Shown here in pieces: positions 1 through 10,671 of a stretch of DNA of 64,000 nt. Under the pieces are notes generated by a model. The model was not told where the DNA came from, did no database searches, and was given only the letters and a program-made list of their open reading frames with translations. Source of the DNA: Isoetes taiwanensis. Lineage: Eukaryota > Streptophyta > Lycopodiopsida > Isoetales > Isoetaceae. The number at the start of each line of letters is the position of its first letter. The stretch's first letter is position 1. The stretch spans positions 5,530,405 through 5,594,404 of the forward strand of contig JAJEKV010000002.1 in NCBI GenBank assembly GCA_021234155.1, written 5' to 3'. Position numbers and translations under genes: made by a program.

Positions 1-540
1 CTTTTCGCCTTCTGGTATCACTTTGCTTGTAAAACCATTTTGCTTCTTCAATCCGTCCTATTTTCTCTTGGTTCTTTATTTTACATGCTTGCTAGACCAC
101 AATTTTTTGTTGTTCATAGGCCATTTTGCAGAGCCTTATGCTTTTTACATCCCATTTCTATTTGGGTTTGCCCCTCCAATCCGTTTTTGAGTATGTCAAG
201 ACCTTGCAAACCCTTTGCCTCTCCCAAAGATGCATAGCCTCTTTTTGCGTGGATGAACTTTATTACCTATCTGCAATAGTTGAATACCAGGAAGCCCAAA
301 ATTGTGATGAAACAAAATTGTGTTTTGATAATCACAGAGCATCTTCCCGTCCATAATCGTCAGGTGGTGATGAACCCCTAGCAACTTTGCATATGAAACT
401 AGTTTAATCGTATACCTTACTCTGTTTTTAGGAATTTTTGTTTGCTTTAAAATACAGCCTAAACAACCGAATCTGCGAAGAAATTCAACGACCTAGCATA
501 GTCACCAAGCACCAAAACAGGAAAAACTCGAATAAAAGCA
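1..540. other. Spacer, no recognised gene
   Basis: I see only short frames (the longest about 76 codons) on either strand, with no recognisable domain, tRNA arm or repeat unit. The sequence is AT-rich spacer of unknown origin. Confidence 0.5.
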
Positions 541-544
541 GAAT

Positions 545-685
545 GTATAAAGAAACCTACGCCACCTGAAGGTTTCTGGAAGAAACTGGCGGGCGGGCGC
601 TTCACGAAGGGTGGCGGGGCGGAAATTGCGTGTATGCCGCCACAAGGTTTCTTCCGTAAACCTTTCGGGTGGTAGGTTTGTATAC
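545..685. repeat. Imperfect inverted repeat (hairpin or MITE-like)
   Basis: The left arm at about 553-586 and the right arm at about 647-679 are near-perfect reverse complements (each begins or ends with AAACCTAC/GTAGGTTT and contains GGAAGAAAC/GTTTCTTCC). They enclose about 60 bp of GC-rich sequence. The flanks GTATA/TATAC extend the symmetry. It could be a small foldback transposon; no target duplication was recognised. Confidence 0.6.
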
Positions 686-1639
686 GTGGCACCACCCCAC
701 CGATTCCCCCAAATTCATGTTTGATCTTGCAAATCCGGCTGCAGAGATGAAGAATGCATCGATAATATAAAGATGAAGAATGCAAAACCTACTTTTGATT
801 GTTATGGCGGGTTCTTCTAACGCAATTTTCGGCCTTTCTCGCCAGAGTTCCGGCCGATGCTTAATCTTGTTTTGATCCAGCGATGGAGACCCCTAATCTT
901 GCCTAATCTAGGCTTAATGAGGCCCATGCGCCCCGATGTGGGCGGAGGAAGAACTCGCCCCGATGCGCCCCGATGCGTAATAGTGGATATCCATGCAACT
1001 ACGTCGGTCCTGAAGCGGATAGAAGATCTTAATGCGGAATAGAAGATCCTAATGCGGTCCCTGATGTCGCCTCTGATGAGGAACTGAGGAATGGGGCAGC
1101 CGCAACTCTGATGATGAACAGAGGAATGGCAAAGAAACTCTATTGGTGGCGCCGCCATAGCTCCGCCAGAAAAAGAGCCCCAAAATTACCACGAAAAAAA
1201 AAAAGGTCAGAAACCTCAAGGAATCGGGTGGGTCAAGGTTACACGGTATAAGGGCAACTTCGGAAAAAAACCAATATGGAAGAACAAGGGAACTGGAACA
1301 GAGGAAGAACAGAGGAACCAAAAGAGCACGTCAAAAAATGGCAACATTTTTTTTTCTGGGCCTAATGGGTCTTCTTAACCCACGACAGATCTACCGTGGT
1401 CCCTCATCCATGTAGGTATAAAAATTGTGTCTTGCCATATAGAACGAGAGGCAAAAAAAATATCAATCATGGGACTAAGATAAAAGAGAGAGAAAAATGA
1501 ATTGAATTGAATTGAATGGATTTTTATCATCCACGAAGACCAATAGGCCTATGGGACCCAATTAAAGACCATGAAGGGAGAGAGGGAAGGGGGGGGAGCG
1601 AGAGATAAAATGAAATGAAATTGTATTATTATGTCTGTA
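686..1639. other. Spacer with short tandem repeats
   Basis: No supported gene. There is a GC-richer patch around 840-1160 with an immediate 20-bp repeat (AGAAGATCYTAATGCGG at about 1018-1057) and a doubled CCCGATGCG. Near 1500-1520 lies GAATT-type simple sequence, and at 1570-1620 a purine-rich tract borders the 3' end of a LINE fragment. Confidence 0.45.
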
Positions 1640-3110
1640 AGAGTGCCAGGTCTATAAGATGTTCAAACCAGTATATTATCATGTATAAAAAAGATCATCT
1701 AATACATCATCAGATAATAATGCATTAACCCTCCTCATCTCCCTCATCTACTTCCTTTATGTCCATTATTTTCAGATAGCTCTCTCTGTAATCCAAAATG
1801 TCAAGTATATGTGCCCCAATCTAGACACTTGGAAGATCAAAGAAATAAACAAGTGTGTGAGCATGTGTACCATGCTTAATGCGGAAGTCAATGTATGCTG
1901 GACAATGAAGAAGCACATGTGCTTTATCCTCAAGCGCCCATTTTGCACGATCTAAGCTCATGTGGGATATTGTTCCACCTACCTAGCTCAATCCTTAACC
2001 TATGTGAGCTTGTCTATATCTAACCAAAATATTTTTCTGGAGGTACATGGCTCCTTTTGGCATAAGGTTGATGTGACTTCTATAAAACTCCTTCTTAACT
2101 GCACCTTCCCTCCAGTACACGCAAGTGATATTTCCCTTGGCTCAGCCCCGTATACCATCCTTGTGCATCCCCAAATCATCCATGTACGTCCCCCATCTGG
2201 CTAGCCAAAGTTCTATGTCTGCAAACCACCCCTTTGTGCACGTCTCCTTCAAAGCCAATCGTGGAAGACTATCATTTGGCATAACATAAAGGACTTTATA
2301 TACATAAGGGAGAGTCCTGCAAAGTGTTTCTGCTTCTAAAGAAAACATTTCACGTTCCACTAGTGGCATATCATATGGCGTTTGCATCTTAGTTCCAAGT
2401 GCAGATCGAAAAACCTTTTTTCTATTTTCTCGATTTTCTTTCATCTATCCAAAGTCAGACCTGGCCCTCAAACCTCATAACTATACAACACAAATGATTG
2501 CACCAAAGCAGTGTACAACTGCTTTTTCATATCAAACTTCCCTATATCTGCCTTCCTATACATGCGATGCATGGCATAAAGGGCTTTAAGCCCACCATCT
2601 GCTTTTTGCTCAACTGCCAAACAAAGATATTTATAGTTCTCCACCAGTTCAAAAGGTTTGCCTTCATACAATACTTTTAGGTGGTTTAGTTTATTATCCC
2701 CAAACACTACTATTTTGGTATTAGCCATATTTACCCGCATGCTTTTGCATTACAACGGTGACTCAAAACATCTAGATGTCCCTGTAAACCCACTACACTC
2801 CTGAACAATAGCACAACATCATCAGCATACAATAGTAATAAAAAAATATACCCATTCAGAATTATTCCATCACTGCCATTCTGCGTTATCCACTCTTCCA
2901 ATTGATCTATGAAAAGACCAAAAGGCGCAGGTGATCATGGGCAGCCCTGCTTAACCCCCACATTACTCTCAACATACTCCTCACTAATGTATGGAAATGG
3001 GAGCCGAATCAAGACCTTATATAAAGCCTCGCAACTGCTTGTCTATATGCAAGTGGTACCTCAAGAGCTATCATCCTGTCCCAAAAGGGCATCTCTAGTA
3101 ATAACTAACG
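1640..3110 (-). mobile_element. Non-LTR retrotransposon (LINE) fragment, 3' half with RT
   Basis: Read on the minus strand, this is the second half of a LINE reverse transcriptase plus the C-terminal region. A GVKQGCP-like motif lies at about 2915-2930 and is followed by an in-frame stop. The YADD catalytic motif is at 2818-2829. Then comes the typical post-YADD segment with NTKIVVFG and YKYL (within 2468-2740), and a downstream segment (2142-2444) containing KGWFADIELWL. Stops and frameshifts separate the pieces, so the copy is dead. The 3' end around 1640 matches the 3' end of the copy at 8290 (shared TGCCAGGTCTATAAG). About 60 bp at 3024-3083 recur at 5367-5426, so this piece and 5369-5945 may be two halves of one insertion. 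The LINE clade was not assigned. Confidence 0.75.
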
Positions 3111-5311
3111 CACCAAAAGGGCGGATCCTTCAAGGAAATCGTTATCCAATGGGGCCCCAAACCTTCCAAGGCTTTATCCCATACCCCATAGACCATATCA
3201 GATGGTGTGAGCTGAGGCGCATCCTACATATTTGTGTGTCTCTTATGCAGCAAAATTTTCTCTCTCAGGTAAGGCATTTCGACTAAATCTGGGTTCATGC
3301 ATTTCTTATAGCTTTCCATTTTTTACTTGATCGCACTCCACATTTTTTGTTTTACTTTGTCCCATATGTATATTCTTGTCTGCAACACCTTTAAAGGGAT
3401 ATCCTCAACATTGATATTCCATTTTTGAAGCCATTTAAGAAAGTCGGCGTACCAATCCTTACTCTCACTGTGCTTCATAGCAGTATGCGGTTGGGCTTGG
3501 TCATCCAAAGCCCGCAATTTCTACATATACACGACTGTCTAGCTTAGGGCTTCGCCCTCTAATGGCATTAATCCTGTCTCTGCAAGCATCATAGGATAAA
3601 TTATCCACACCTTTACTCTGATCTCAGCAAGTAGGAATTTCTTTTAGACCTTTTCTACTTTCTTCCACCTATCCAATGATAGACAAGGTCCCCATATCGC
3701 ACAACCATATAAAATTTTGGAAGAGTTCGGGCCCCCATAATTCACACCCATATATAATGACTATCCTGATCAATGTTTGATATAGCATTTTCTTCAATTT
3801 CCAATCTACAATTCTGGCCTTTCTGCATTCTGTTGCATTGCATATAGAGCTTCAATCCCAGCATCGGTATGTTGCCAAACTGCTTTATTCCACCCATAAT
3901 TATAGTCCATTATAAGTCCCAAATATTTGTACGCGTCTGCTATTTCCACCTCTTCTCCCTTATATTGAAAATGAAAATTATGTATCCTTTTCCCAAAAAT
4001 GAGGATTTTAGTCTTACTCAAATTCAACTGCATTTCAGTAGCATCATAGAAGCTAGCTAGTGCATCTAAATGTCTCTGCATATCACGATGGTCTCTGCAT
4101 CCACATCTCTAATTGATCTGTATAGATTCCAAACAATGTGGGAGACAAACAACATCCTTGGTTCACTCCGATATTACTAATTATCTCTGCCTTACAAGAT
4201 TTATTCAGTGGGAAAGATAGGCTCACTAATACCTTCTCACATAGCACTGCTATTGCGTTCCTGAGTTCTTGTGGCACCCCAATTTGATCTATATGCTCCC
4301 AAATATTCTCTTTCCTTAGCATATCAAAGGCGTCCACTAAGCAGGCAACGAGTGGTTTTCTAGTTTTCTTTATAACTTCTATCACCGTTCTCATAGTAAT
4401 TATGTGGTCTATTGTAGACCTCACGTGTCTAAAGCCTGCTTGTCCACCTGCTCTGGCATTATGTATCTTTGCTTAATCACTTAGTTTCATTTCTATAAGC
4501 TCAGCAAATAATTTCGAAAACAAACTACTTACCATGATCATTCTATAATTGTTTGGATCGTTGACATCGTCTGCCTCATGGATTGGTACCACTCTATTTA
4601 TCTACCAGGTGAGAGGGAAGCCTTCAGCTAATTCTCTATTCATCATTTTGGTAATGGTATTGGTTACTGTTGGGCCAGCCCATTTTATCATTTTCATTGT
4701 TAATCCAAGTGCATCGGCTGCCTTGCCACATGAAAGTGATTCAAGTCCTTCAATTATATCTGCTTCTGAGAATGCAAGAACATTACCTTGTCTTTCCATT
4801 CCCCCATGCAATCCCGTTATATGATATAATTTATGCAGTTCTTGTATCAAATTACCCGTGGTAAAGGAAACTAGCCTGTTGTTTTTTACATTTCCAATCG
4901 TGCCCAAAATTTCTTTGGTTGGGATAACAACTCGTTTACCAATGTTTCCTATTTTTCTTAGTAATATGCTCGTTTTTTCCCTCTCACCAGTTGTCGATAT
5001 TCCTTCTGGATCCTGCCTTTATCGTCCTGTATTGCGGTCTTAAATTCCAACCTCTTACTTTTACATTCCATGTCATACCATCCATTACATAGCAAGCCTT
5101 TCAATGCACGACGAGGTATGAAACATTTTTAAGTAGCACCAAGCAACATAGAAGTAAGCATTATATCCATTTCTATTAAGTTCTCTAGCCATCCAAGCTC
5201 TCTAACATTGTGCTCACACATTTTCTTAAGATCGCCCATCTTACATGGATTCATATTCATCTTTAGTTGTTTTTCTGGGTCACATGTGTCTATAACACTT
5301 TTCTTGAAGAT
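3095..5311 (-). mobile_element. Second LINE copy (RT and C-terminal region), degenerate
   Basis: Minus-strand pieces in LINE order: 4602-4907 is the pre-RT segment (SLSCGKAADALG, then WAGP). 4083-4424 is RT palm sequence with VDAFDM and GVNQGCCLSPTLFGIY. 3806-4081 is the thumb-type segment with NLSKTKILIFG and YKYLGL. 3323-3517 is the C-terminal segment with KDWYADFLKWLQKW, parallel to KGWFADIELWL in the neighbouring copy. Frames are separated by stops and shifts, so it is not functional. It lies between two pieces of a related LINE that overlap each other by about 60 bp, as expected if it inserted into, or was duplicated beside, an older LINE. Confidence 0.75.
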
Positions 5312-5397
5312 TTAGATGCACCTCTATTGTTGGTGCAATAGAGGTGCATCTAACTTGCATATAGACAAGCCTCGCAACCGCTTGTCTATATGCAAGT
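5312..5397. repeat. Two back-to-back perfect hairpins
   Basis: Hairpin 1 has 18-bp perfect arms at 5312-5329 and 5336-5353 (TAGATGCACCTCTATTG and its complement) with a 6-nt loop. Hairpin 2 follows directly, with 17-bp perfect arms at 5353-5369 and 5381-5397 (ACTTGCATATAGACAAG and its complement) and an 11-nt loop. The left arm of hairpin 2 is absent from the related LINE copy at 3024-3060. It therefore looks like a templated foldback of LINE sequence and not an original part of the element. Confidence 0.85.
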
Positions 5398-5945
5398 GGT
5401 ACCTCAAGAGCTATCATCCTGTCCCACAAATGTACTCTTTCTACCACATCAAAGGCTTTCATGAAGTCTACAAATAATGCATATAACAGCTTCCTCTTCC
5501 CAATCACAGAGTATCATTACCAGGTGGTCGATTGTAGACTTCTTGACTCTAGACCATGCCTGCCCTTTTGCCCTCACATTATTAGCTTTGGCCCATGCAC
5601 TAATTTTAGTGTTCAATATGGTGGCAAAGAGCTTGGAATAGAAGCTACATATCATAATCATACCGTTAATTATTTGGATCAGATTCATCACCTGTCTTAT
5701 AAAGAGGAACGACCCTGTTAATTTGCCATGTACATGGAAAACCTTCTCGCAAGGAAGCATTGAACAGTTTCAATAACTTCTGCCACTTTATCTCCTGCCC
5801 ATTTGAACATTTCAACCATAAGCCCTTCTGTGTCGGCAGTCTTACCATTGGATAACTTTTGAAGCCCACTAGATATGTCCCCCAAAGAGAAACACAACTG
5901 CTCCCCAATCTGCGTCGGCAGTACCATTGGACAACTTCTGCCCAT
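5369..5945 (-). mobile_element. LINE fragment, N-terminal half of RT
   Basis: Minus-strand frames contain the pre-RT segment (LQKLSNGKTADTEGL with KWAGDKVAEV, 5718-5945), then SKLFATILNTKISAW (5449-5760), then YALFVDFMKAFDVVERVHLW (5280-5507), which is RT motif A with a conserved FVDF-x-KAFD. The RT frame stops matching after AVARL, where foldback hairpins replace the expected sequence. The 5' end at about 5945 lies against the truncated C-terminus of the DUF7869-type gene, so this LINE may have inserted there. Confidence 0.7.
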
Positions 5946-6164
5946 CGATATGACTATCCCATCTATTCGTACAGTTTTTTAACGCGCCTCATCAAAGTGC
6001 TAGCCTCAATCTGGTCTATTTGATCATTAGTGTGCCCTACAAGTAAAAATCTGAGCTTTACTTTTCTGAAGATCCCTAGCTCCACTAGCATGGCACAATA
6101 AGCAAAGAGTGCATGATTCTTGTTCTCCCTGGTAGTGTTGTCAAGTTGCAGGTAGAGCACTTGT

Positions 6165-6181
6165 GATAATTGCTCTTGCTC
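6165..6181. repeat. Target-site duplication, left copy
   Basis: GATAATTGCTCTTGCTC is repeated perfectly at 6836-6852, flanking the 654-bp insertion. The seventeen-base length fits target-primed reverse transcription. Confidence 0.85.
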
Positions 6182-6835
6182 AAACCCTGGTGACTGGAGG
6201 ATTTACGTCCTCCTCTGGAGAATAAGGAAAGGAATGCCTTCATTTTTAATTGTGAAATTACCCCCTCTCAAGGAATAATTAAGCAGGTACTATATGATAT
6301 TAATTGGATCCAGAGGATTAACGGTTGATTTGGTTATGATTTCAGATACATTGTTCATGCTGACAAGGAAGCTCAAATGGGGGAGAATTAATATCAGTAC
6401 TAACAACGATTGGACAAAACTCTTTGGAGCTGCCAACATTGTGGAACATGGAGAAAATATCTGTACTTGTGGATGCTGCTGTGATTAGAACTATAATGTT
6501 CGAAGAGAGCTGTTGTGTCAAGCCAAAGACTCCAAGGGCAGATTTAATATGGCCAAGGCAGAAATTTGCATGTGCATATACTGCACTTTCCACATAGTAT
6601 TTAAAGGGAAAGCAAGGAAGTGCAGGAATCTGAATCTCAGATCACTCCATTAGAATCCTTTCACTGGATCAGAACATCATAAACTACTCTTAGTATTCTG
6701 CTATATAACACTCTTTGCTATCTTCAGTCATAATTTTTGAAGCTTTCATCTTTTTTCAGAGTTATACTTCCCTTGTAAAAAGTTATTTTGTAATATTTTC
6801 TATATAAATATAGTCACCTTCAAAAAAAGGGGAGG
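6182..6835 (+). mobile_element. Retroposed insertion with short A-rich end
   Basis: This 654-bp segment is flanked by perfect 17-bp direct repeats and ends in CTTCAAAAAAAGGGGAG, an A-rich 3' end in plus orientation. It lacks a long frame (the longest is about 64 codons) and no RT motif is visible. It is a 5'-truncated LINE end or a retroposed RNA. The sequence before the tail (TATATAAATATAGTCACC) resembles the region before the poly(A) at 55559 (CATATAAATACTTATAAAG). It inactivated the surrounding DUF7869-type frame. Confidence 0.75.
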
Positions 6836-6852
6836 GATAATTGCTCTTGCTC
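6836..6852. repeat. Target-site duplication, right copy
   Basis: Second perfect copy of the 17-bp sequence at 6165-6181. The DUF7869-type coding homology resumes on its right side. Confidence 0.85.
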
Positions 6853-8009
6853 ACACAGTACCTTGTTAAGAATTGTAATTGTGAGGTTGGGGTCACCATG
6901 CAAGTTAGAATACATCAAAAAGACTTTGCACTTTATACTTCCTTTGGAGACCATAGCTCCTACAAGGTGGACCCTAATAAAACATTCCTCTGACACATCT
7001 TTAGGAATATTTAAAAAATGAGGTAGAGTTGTCTTTTTTTATCCATTTTATCAATACAACATACATATATTGCAATGGACATTCAAGAGCTTTTTTCCCT
7101 GTGCTTAGCAAGCTTCCTTCCCTCAGCTGCTTCTTGTTCACAGTGTCTAGCAAGGTTCTATTGCATAATATCTTTGAGGAAAATAGGTCAAAACAATTTT
7201 TTGAAGCAAGTGTGAGATTAAAGAACTTTAACTTACTTCTTTTGACCTCTTTCTTTGCAGTTTCTCTTTGACTCTTCAATTCTGCACACCTTGAGTACAC
7301 AATCATTCTATGTCTTCAGGGAATTTTCACAAGACCAAATTCACTTTTCCACAGTCTAGTGAAGTGTGAGTAAGAGATGTGTTGAGACTGAATGCATGTC
7401 TCTTTATATTCTTGGAAGACATCTTTATTTGTGATGTGATATGTCAAATAAAACATGTTGCTATTAGACAGCATTTCACATGTTTCTCTAAAGATTTCAC
7501 CATCCAAGACTCAACAACTAAAGCGCGCATTGTTACAATTCTTCTTGGCCCGAGTGATCGTCAATTGCAGGGTTTTATCCAATCTTTTATGTATTCGAGA
7601 CATTGAGTGAACCCTAGACAGTGGACAACTATAAAGCTTCTGCTACACTTGTCCATGATCAATGTAATGCAAAAATGTGTTGCAGTCTGGTCTTACATGA
7701 TAAGCCAAATAGGCATTTTGGTCTGCTAATGTTATAGAACTGTAGTATTCTCTAACTGCACGAAGTTTGGACATGTTGAATCTATTAATACAACCCAATA
7801 AGCAACATCTAGTAGTTCTTAGAAGTCTGCTCATTTTCAGTTCGTCCATAAGATTTCTTCTTTTTACAGAAGAACATGCCCTCAAGCAAAATCCACCTTG
7901 AATTTCTTGGAAGATTGGCTGGAGAACATGTAATCTCGTTGCTCCTTGAAGACTGGATTCATATGCACACATCAGAATCTCAGCACCAAGGCAAAGCAAA
8001 CGGCAAAGT

Positions 8010-8290
8010 CTATGTAGTGTATTAAATCCTCATTCTACTAGCACGACAATGACGCACAAATCAGAGATGAAGGAGAAGAGAGATAAAACAAGTCTGGAGG
8101 TTCATCCTCCTCTTCTATTAGTACACACTAAAGCCTACTCTATCTAGCCTATCTAACCAAATCTAGCTTTTTGATCCGACTAATCTAACCTATTTGGTAT
8201 TTCCTTCCTTTTTTTAGGGGGGGGGGGAGGGAGGGAGGGAGGGAGGGGGGAAGAATTGAAATTTGATTCTTACATCTGTGAGACTGCCAG
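8010..8290. repeat. Spacer with G and GGGA simple repeat
   Basis: A run of about ten G followed by repeated GGGA units occupies about 8214-8252, next to the 3' end of a LINE. The rest is spacer without a recognised gene. Confidence 0.7.
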
Positions 8291-9300
8291 GTCTATAAGG
8301 CGTTCAACTTGTACATTCAACATTCTAAAACAAATCATCTAATGCATTTTCTGATAGTAATGCATTAGTCTCGCATACCTCTAACTCATCAACTTTTAAT
8401 GTTCTTAAAACATCGTTCCTACGCTCTAAAATATCAATATGTGATCCTGGAAAATCAAAGAAAGCCATCAATGTATCAGCACATACATCATACCTCTCTC
8501 GAATATCTCTGTAAGCAGGGCAATGTAGAAGTACGTGTTCTCATCTTCATATATCCCTGCCTGACATATCTTGCACAGTCTAAGCTCGTGAGGAATGTCA
8601 TTCCACCTGCCTACTTCAACACGAGCCAATGTGAGCTCAGCCTCATCCTACATATGGCATGCCTATGCTTCATGGAAATCCCCTCTGCCAAATACTTTGC
8701 CTCCTGCAATGTCGGATTAGCATAAGTCCTATAAAACTCATTTTTTACTGCCGCATCTCTCCATGTCCTCTGAAGAACATTTATTTTTACCCATATGTGG
8801 ATATCATCTTTATGCAAAGCTAAATCATGAATATCCACCCCCCATCACGTCATCCACTGAATGGCGTCAAGCAAACTAGCCCTTAACTAGTATCTTCTCC
8901 AATGCTAAGCATGGTAAACTTTCTTCAGGCATAATATACATCACCTTATAGATATAATTAAGGAGTCTGCAAAGCATCTCCGCCTCCAGTGTGAGCATCC
9001 CACATTCTACTAACATCATATCATAGGAAGTTTGCATTTTTATTCCAAGTTCAGACCGAAAGGATTTCTTTTGAATTTTCTCAACCTTTTTTCAAGTCTC
9101 AAATGCCAATCCAAGACCTCATACTTCACATCCATACAAAACCACATATTGCACCAGCGTTATACAAAGTATTCTTTCCAAGCTAAAATTCCATATCTCT
9201 GTTTTGGCACATCTATGCTGCATTGCATACAGTGCTTTGAGGCCACTGTTTACTTTTTGCTCCACTGCTTCGTTCCAATATGCACGCTTATCCACTAATA
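8290..9300 (-). mobile_element. Third LINE copy, 3' part
   Basis: The first bases on the plus strand (CTGCCAGGTCTATAAGGCG) match the 3' end of the copy at 1640, and the order of similar words continues (CAATGTGAGCTC, then CATCCTACATAT also seen near 3215). The minus-strand frame at 8611-8838 (TWRDAAVKNEFYRTY, then AICRMRL) belongs to the LINE C-terminal region. At 9200-9290 a plus-strand MHCIQCFEA-like shadow corresponds to the ALYAMQ stretch of the minus protein. RT catalytic motifs are not included, so this is a 5'-truncated copy. Confidence 0.65.
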
Positions 9301-9310
9301 GGTGTAAATT

Positions 9311-9597
9311 TGATAGTGGGACCCAAAATGCACGAAAGCACCAAGCACCTAAATTTCAAGCAGTCATAATTTATTACCGAGGTGTCTCGGTTCCCGGCGC
9401 CCTTTTCTTCTTCCTCTATTTTGGTCCCATGTTTTGAATCCCTTGCTTCCAAAACACTTTGCTACTTTAATTTCTAATTCCATCACATAATTTGTTGATC
9501 TGACTGTTTGATAATGGCTGAAGCTGTGACTAAGCAAGATTTTATTGAGATTTATGGAACTCTTTGATGAAGGATTATAGCCTGCTTTGAAAGTGAA
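9311..9597. other. Short spacer before the 353-aa frame
   Basis: No gene was recognised. Two ATGs precede 9598, but the long frame has its first in-frame Met at 9598. Confidence 0.4.
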
Positions 9598-10659
9598 ATG
9601 GTTAGAAGACAATGTAGCAGACGCACAATGGTCCTCGGTTGGCAAGAAGGCCCAAAACACAAGATCAAAGTTTTCATGTTGCAGCCTCGAGACCTAGAAA
9701 AAATGGACAGATTGTTGGAAAAACTATATCAAACAGAAAATATGGTAAACAATGAAGCGAGTAAGCAGGCAGCCTATGCCTTTGCATGGGAAAATTGTGA
9801 TTCAACTATTTCAAACCTTGCAAAGCACGAGATTAACTGGACATATTTTGGAGCACAAGTCATGAAGTACAAAAATTGTAGGTCAAGGGGGAAGGATGTC
9901 CTGGTTACACAATCGAGCAAAGGTACTTTTAGAGAAAGTTGTAACTTGGATCTTTCTGCTTTAAAAGATAATGTTGAATTGATTAAGGAAGCTAGAAGTA
10001 AGCTTGAGAATGAAAAGGCAACCATGGCAGAAGAGCTACATGCAATTGAGGTTAGCTTAGCTGCAGAGGCGAAGTCAAATGAGAAATTTAGTCTCGAGCT
10101 TGAAGAGAGCAGGAAGAAAGTTAAGGATTTGAAGACCTCAATAACTGAATTGCAGGTAGAAAATAGAGATGGCGATTTGCTGAAGGAGTTGGAGCAAACA
10201 CTAACCATAGAAACATACTACTTAAACAGGAAGCTTTTCAAGTCCCTAACTGCAGAAGCAAGTACCATGAGGAAGAGTACCTTAGAATTTGAGATCAAGG
10301 AGAAGGATGGTAAAATATCAGGCCTGAGGGGTAATCTTATCCACCTTGTAGAATTGAAGAATGTGACTAGTAATCCATTTTGCATCAACATGATCAAGAG
10401 AAGACTACCAAGAATCTGCAACTTTGGTGCTTGCTGTGCTTGTGGCCTAATTTTCCATGATAGGTACAAGTTGTCTTTAATTCTGAGCTATGATCATGAG
10501 TACCATCTAGCTTGTGCAGCCTTGTTGAATGAAGATAAATGCAAGATATGTGATTCCACCATTCATCCAGATTTATTTCATGAGCTTGGCATGAATGTGA
10601 CAGCAGAGACAAAGTTGGTAGATGTGCCTGCACAAGCAAAGGGTTTTCTGTCAGCATAA
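9598..10659 (+). CDS. 353-aa coiled-coil protein with RING-like Cys/His cluster
   Basis: This uninterrupted frame is the longest single frame in the window. Residues about 125-240 are rich in Glu, Lys and Leu with heptad-like spacing (for example EEELHAIEV-like and ELEESRKKVKDLK), which predicts a coiled coil. Residues about 275-330 contain CCACGLIF, then YDHEYHLAC, then CKICDSTIHP. That is a C-x2-C ... H-x2-H/C ... C-x2-C cluster resembling a RING-H2 or related zinc-binding fold. RING domains usually act in ubiquitin transfer; here that is only inference because the spacing is short and not diagnostic. The neighbours downstream on the same strand are Lys/Glu-rich and FCP1-like relics, so it may be part of one old gene or of a transposon that captured gene pieces. 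No TATA box or intron was recognised. Confidence 0.5.
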   Translation: MVRRQCSRRTMVLGWQEGPKHKIKVFMLQPRDLEKMDRLLEKLYQTENMVNNEASKQAAYAFAWENCDSTISNLAKHEINWTYFGAQVMKYKNCRSRGKDVLVTQSSKGTFRESCNLDLSALKDNVELIKEARSKLENEKATMAEELHAIEVSLAAEAKSNEKFSLELEESRKKVKDLKTSITELQVENRDGDLLKELEQTLTIETYYLNRKLFKSLTAEASTMRKSTLEFEIKEKDGKISGLRGNLIHLVELKNVTSNPFCINMIKRRLPRICNFGACCACGLIFHDRYKLSLILSYDHEYHLACAALLNEDKCKICDSTIHPDLFHELGMNVTAETKLVDVPAQAKGFLSA

Positions 10660-10671
10660 TTGGATTAGATA

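Larger units (their letters stand above)
5963..8000 (-). pseudogene. DUF7869-type transposase-like gene, interrupted
   Basis: Minus-strand pieces in order resemble a widespread plant transposon protein. 7643-7999 has CCLLGCINRF followed by RAVREYYSSIT, an N-terminal Cys-containing segment and an 'R-x-x-Y' helix. 7316-7507 includes YSHFTRLWKSEF. 7001-7306 follows with heavy Lys/Arg. After about 6853-7000 the frame leads to QLDNTTRENKN and FLLVGHTNDQIDQ in 5963-6160. These last motifs (QxDNTxRENKN and VGHTxxxxDQ) are the hallmark of the DUF7869 domain, from family knowledge. A 654-bp insertion splits the gene just before QLDNTTREN. Other frame breaks and the missing C-terminus make it a pseudogene. 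The catalytic role in transposition is inferred from relatives. Confidence 0.65.
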
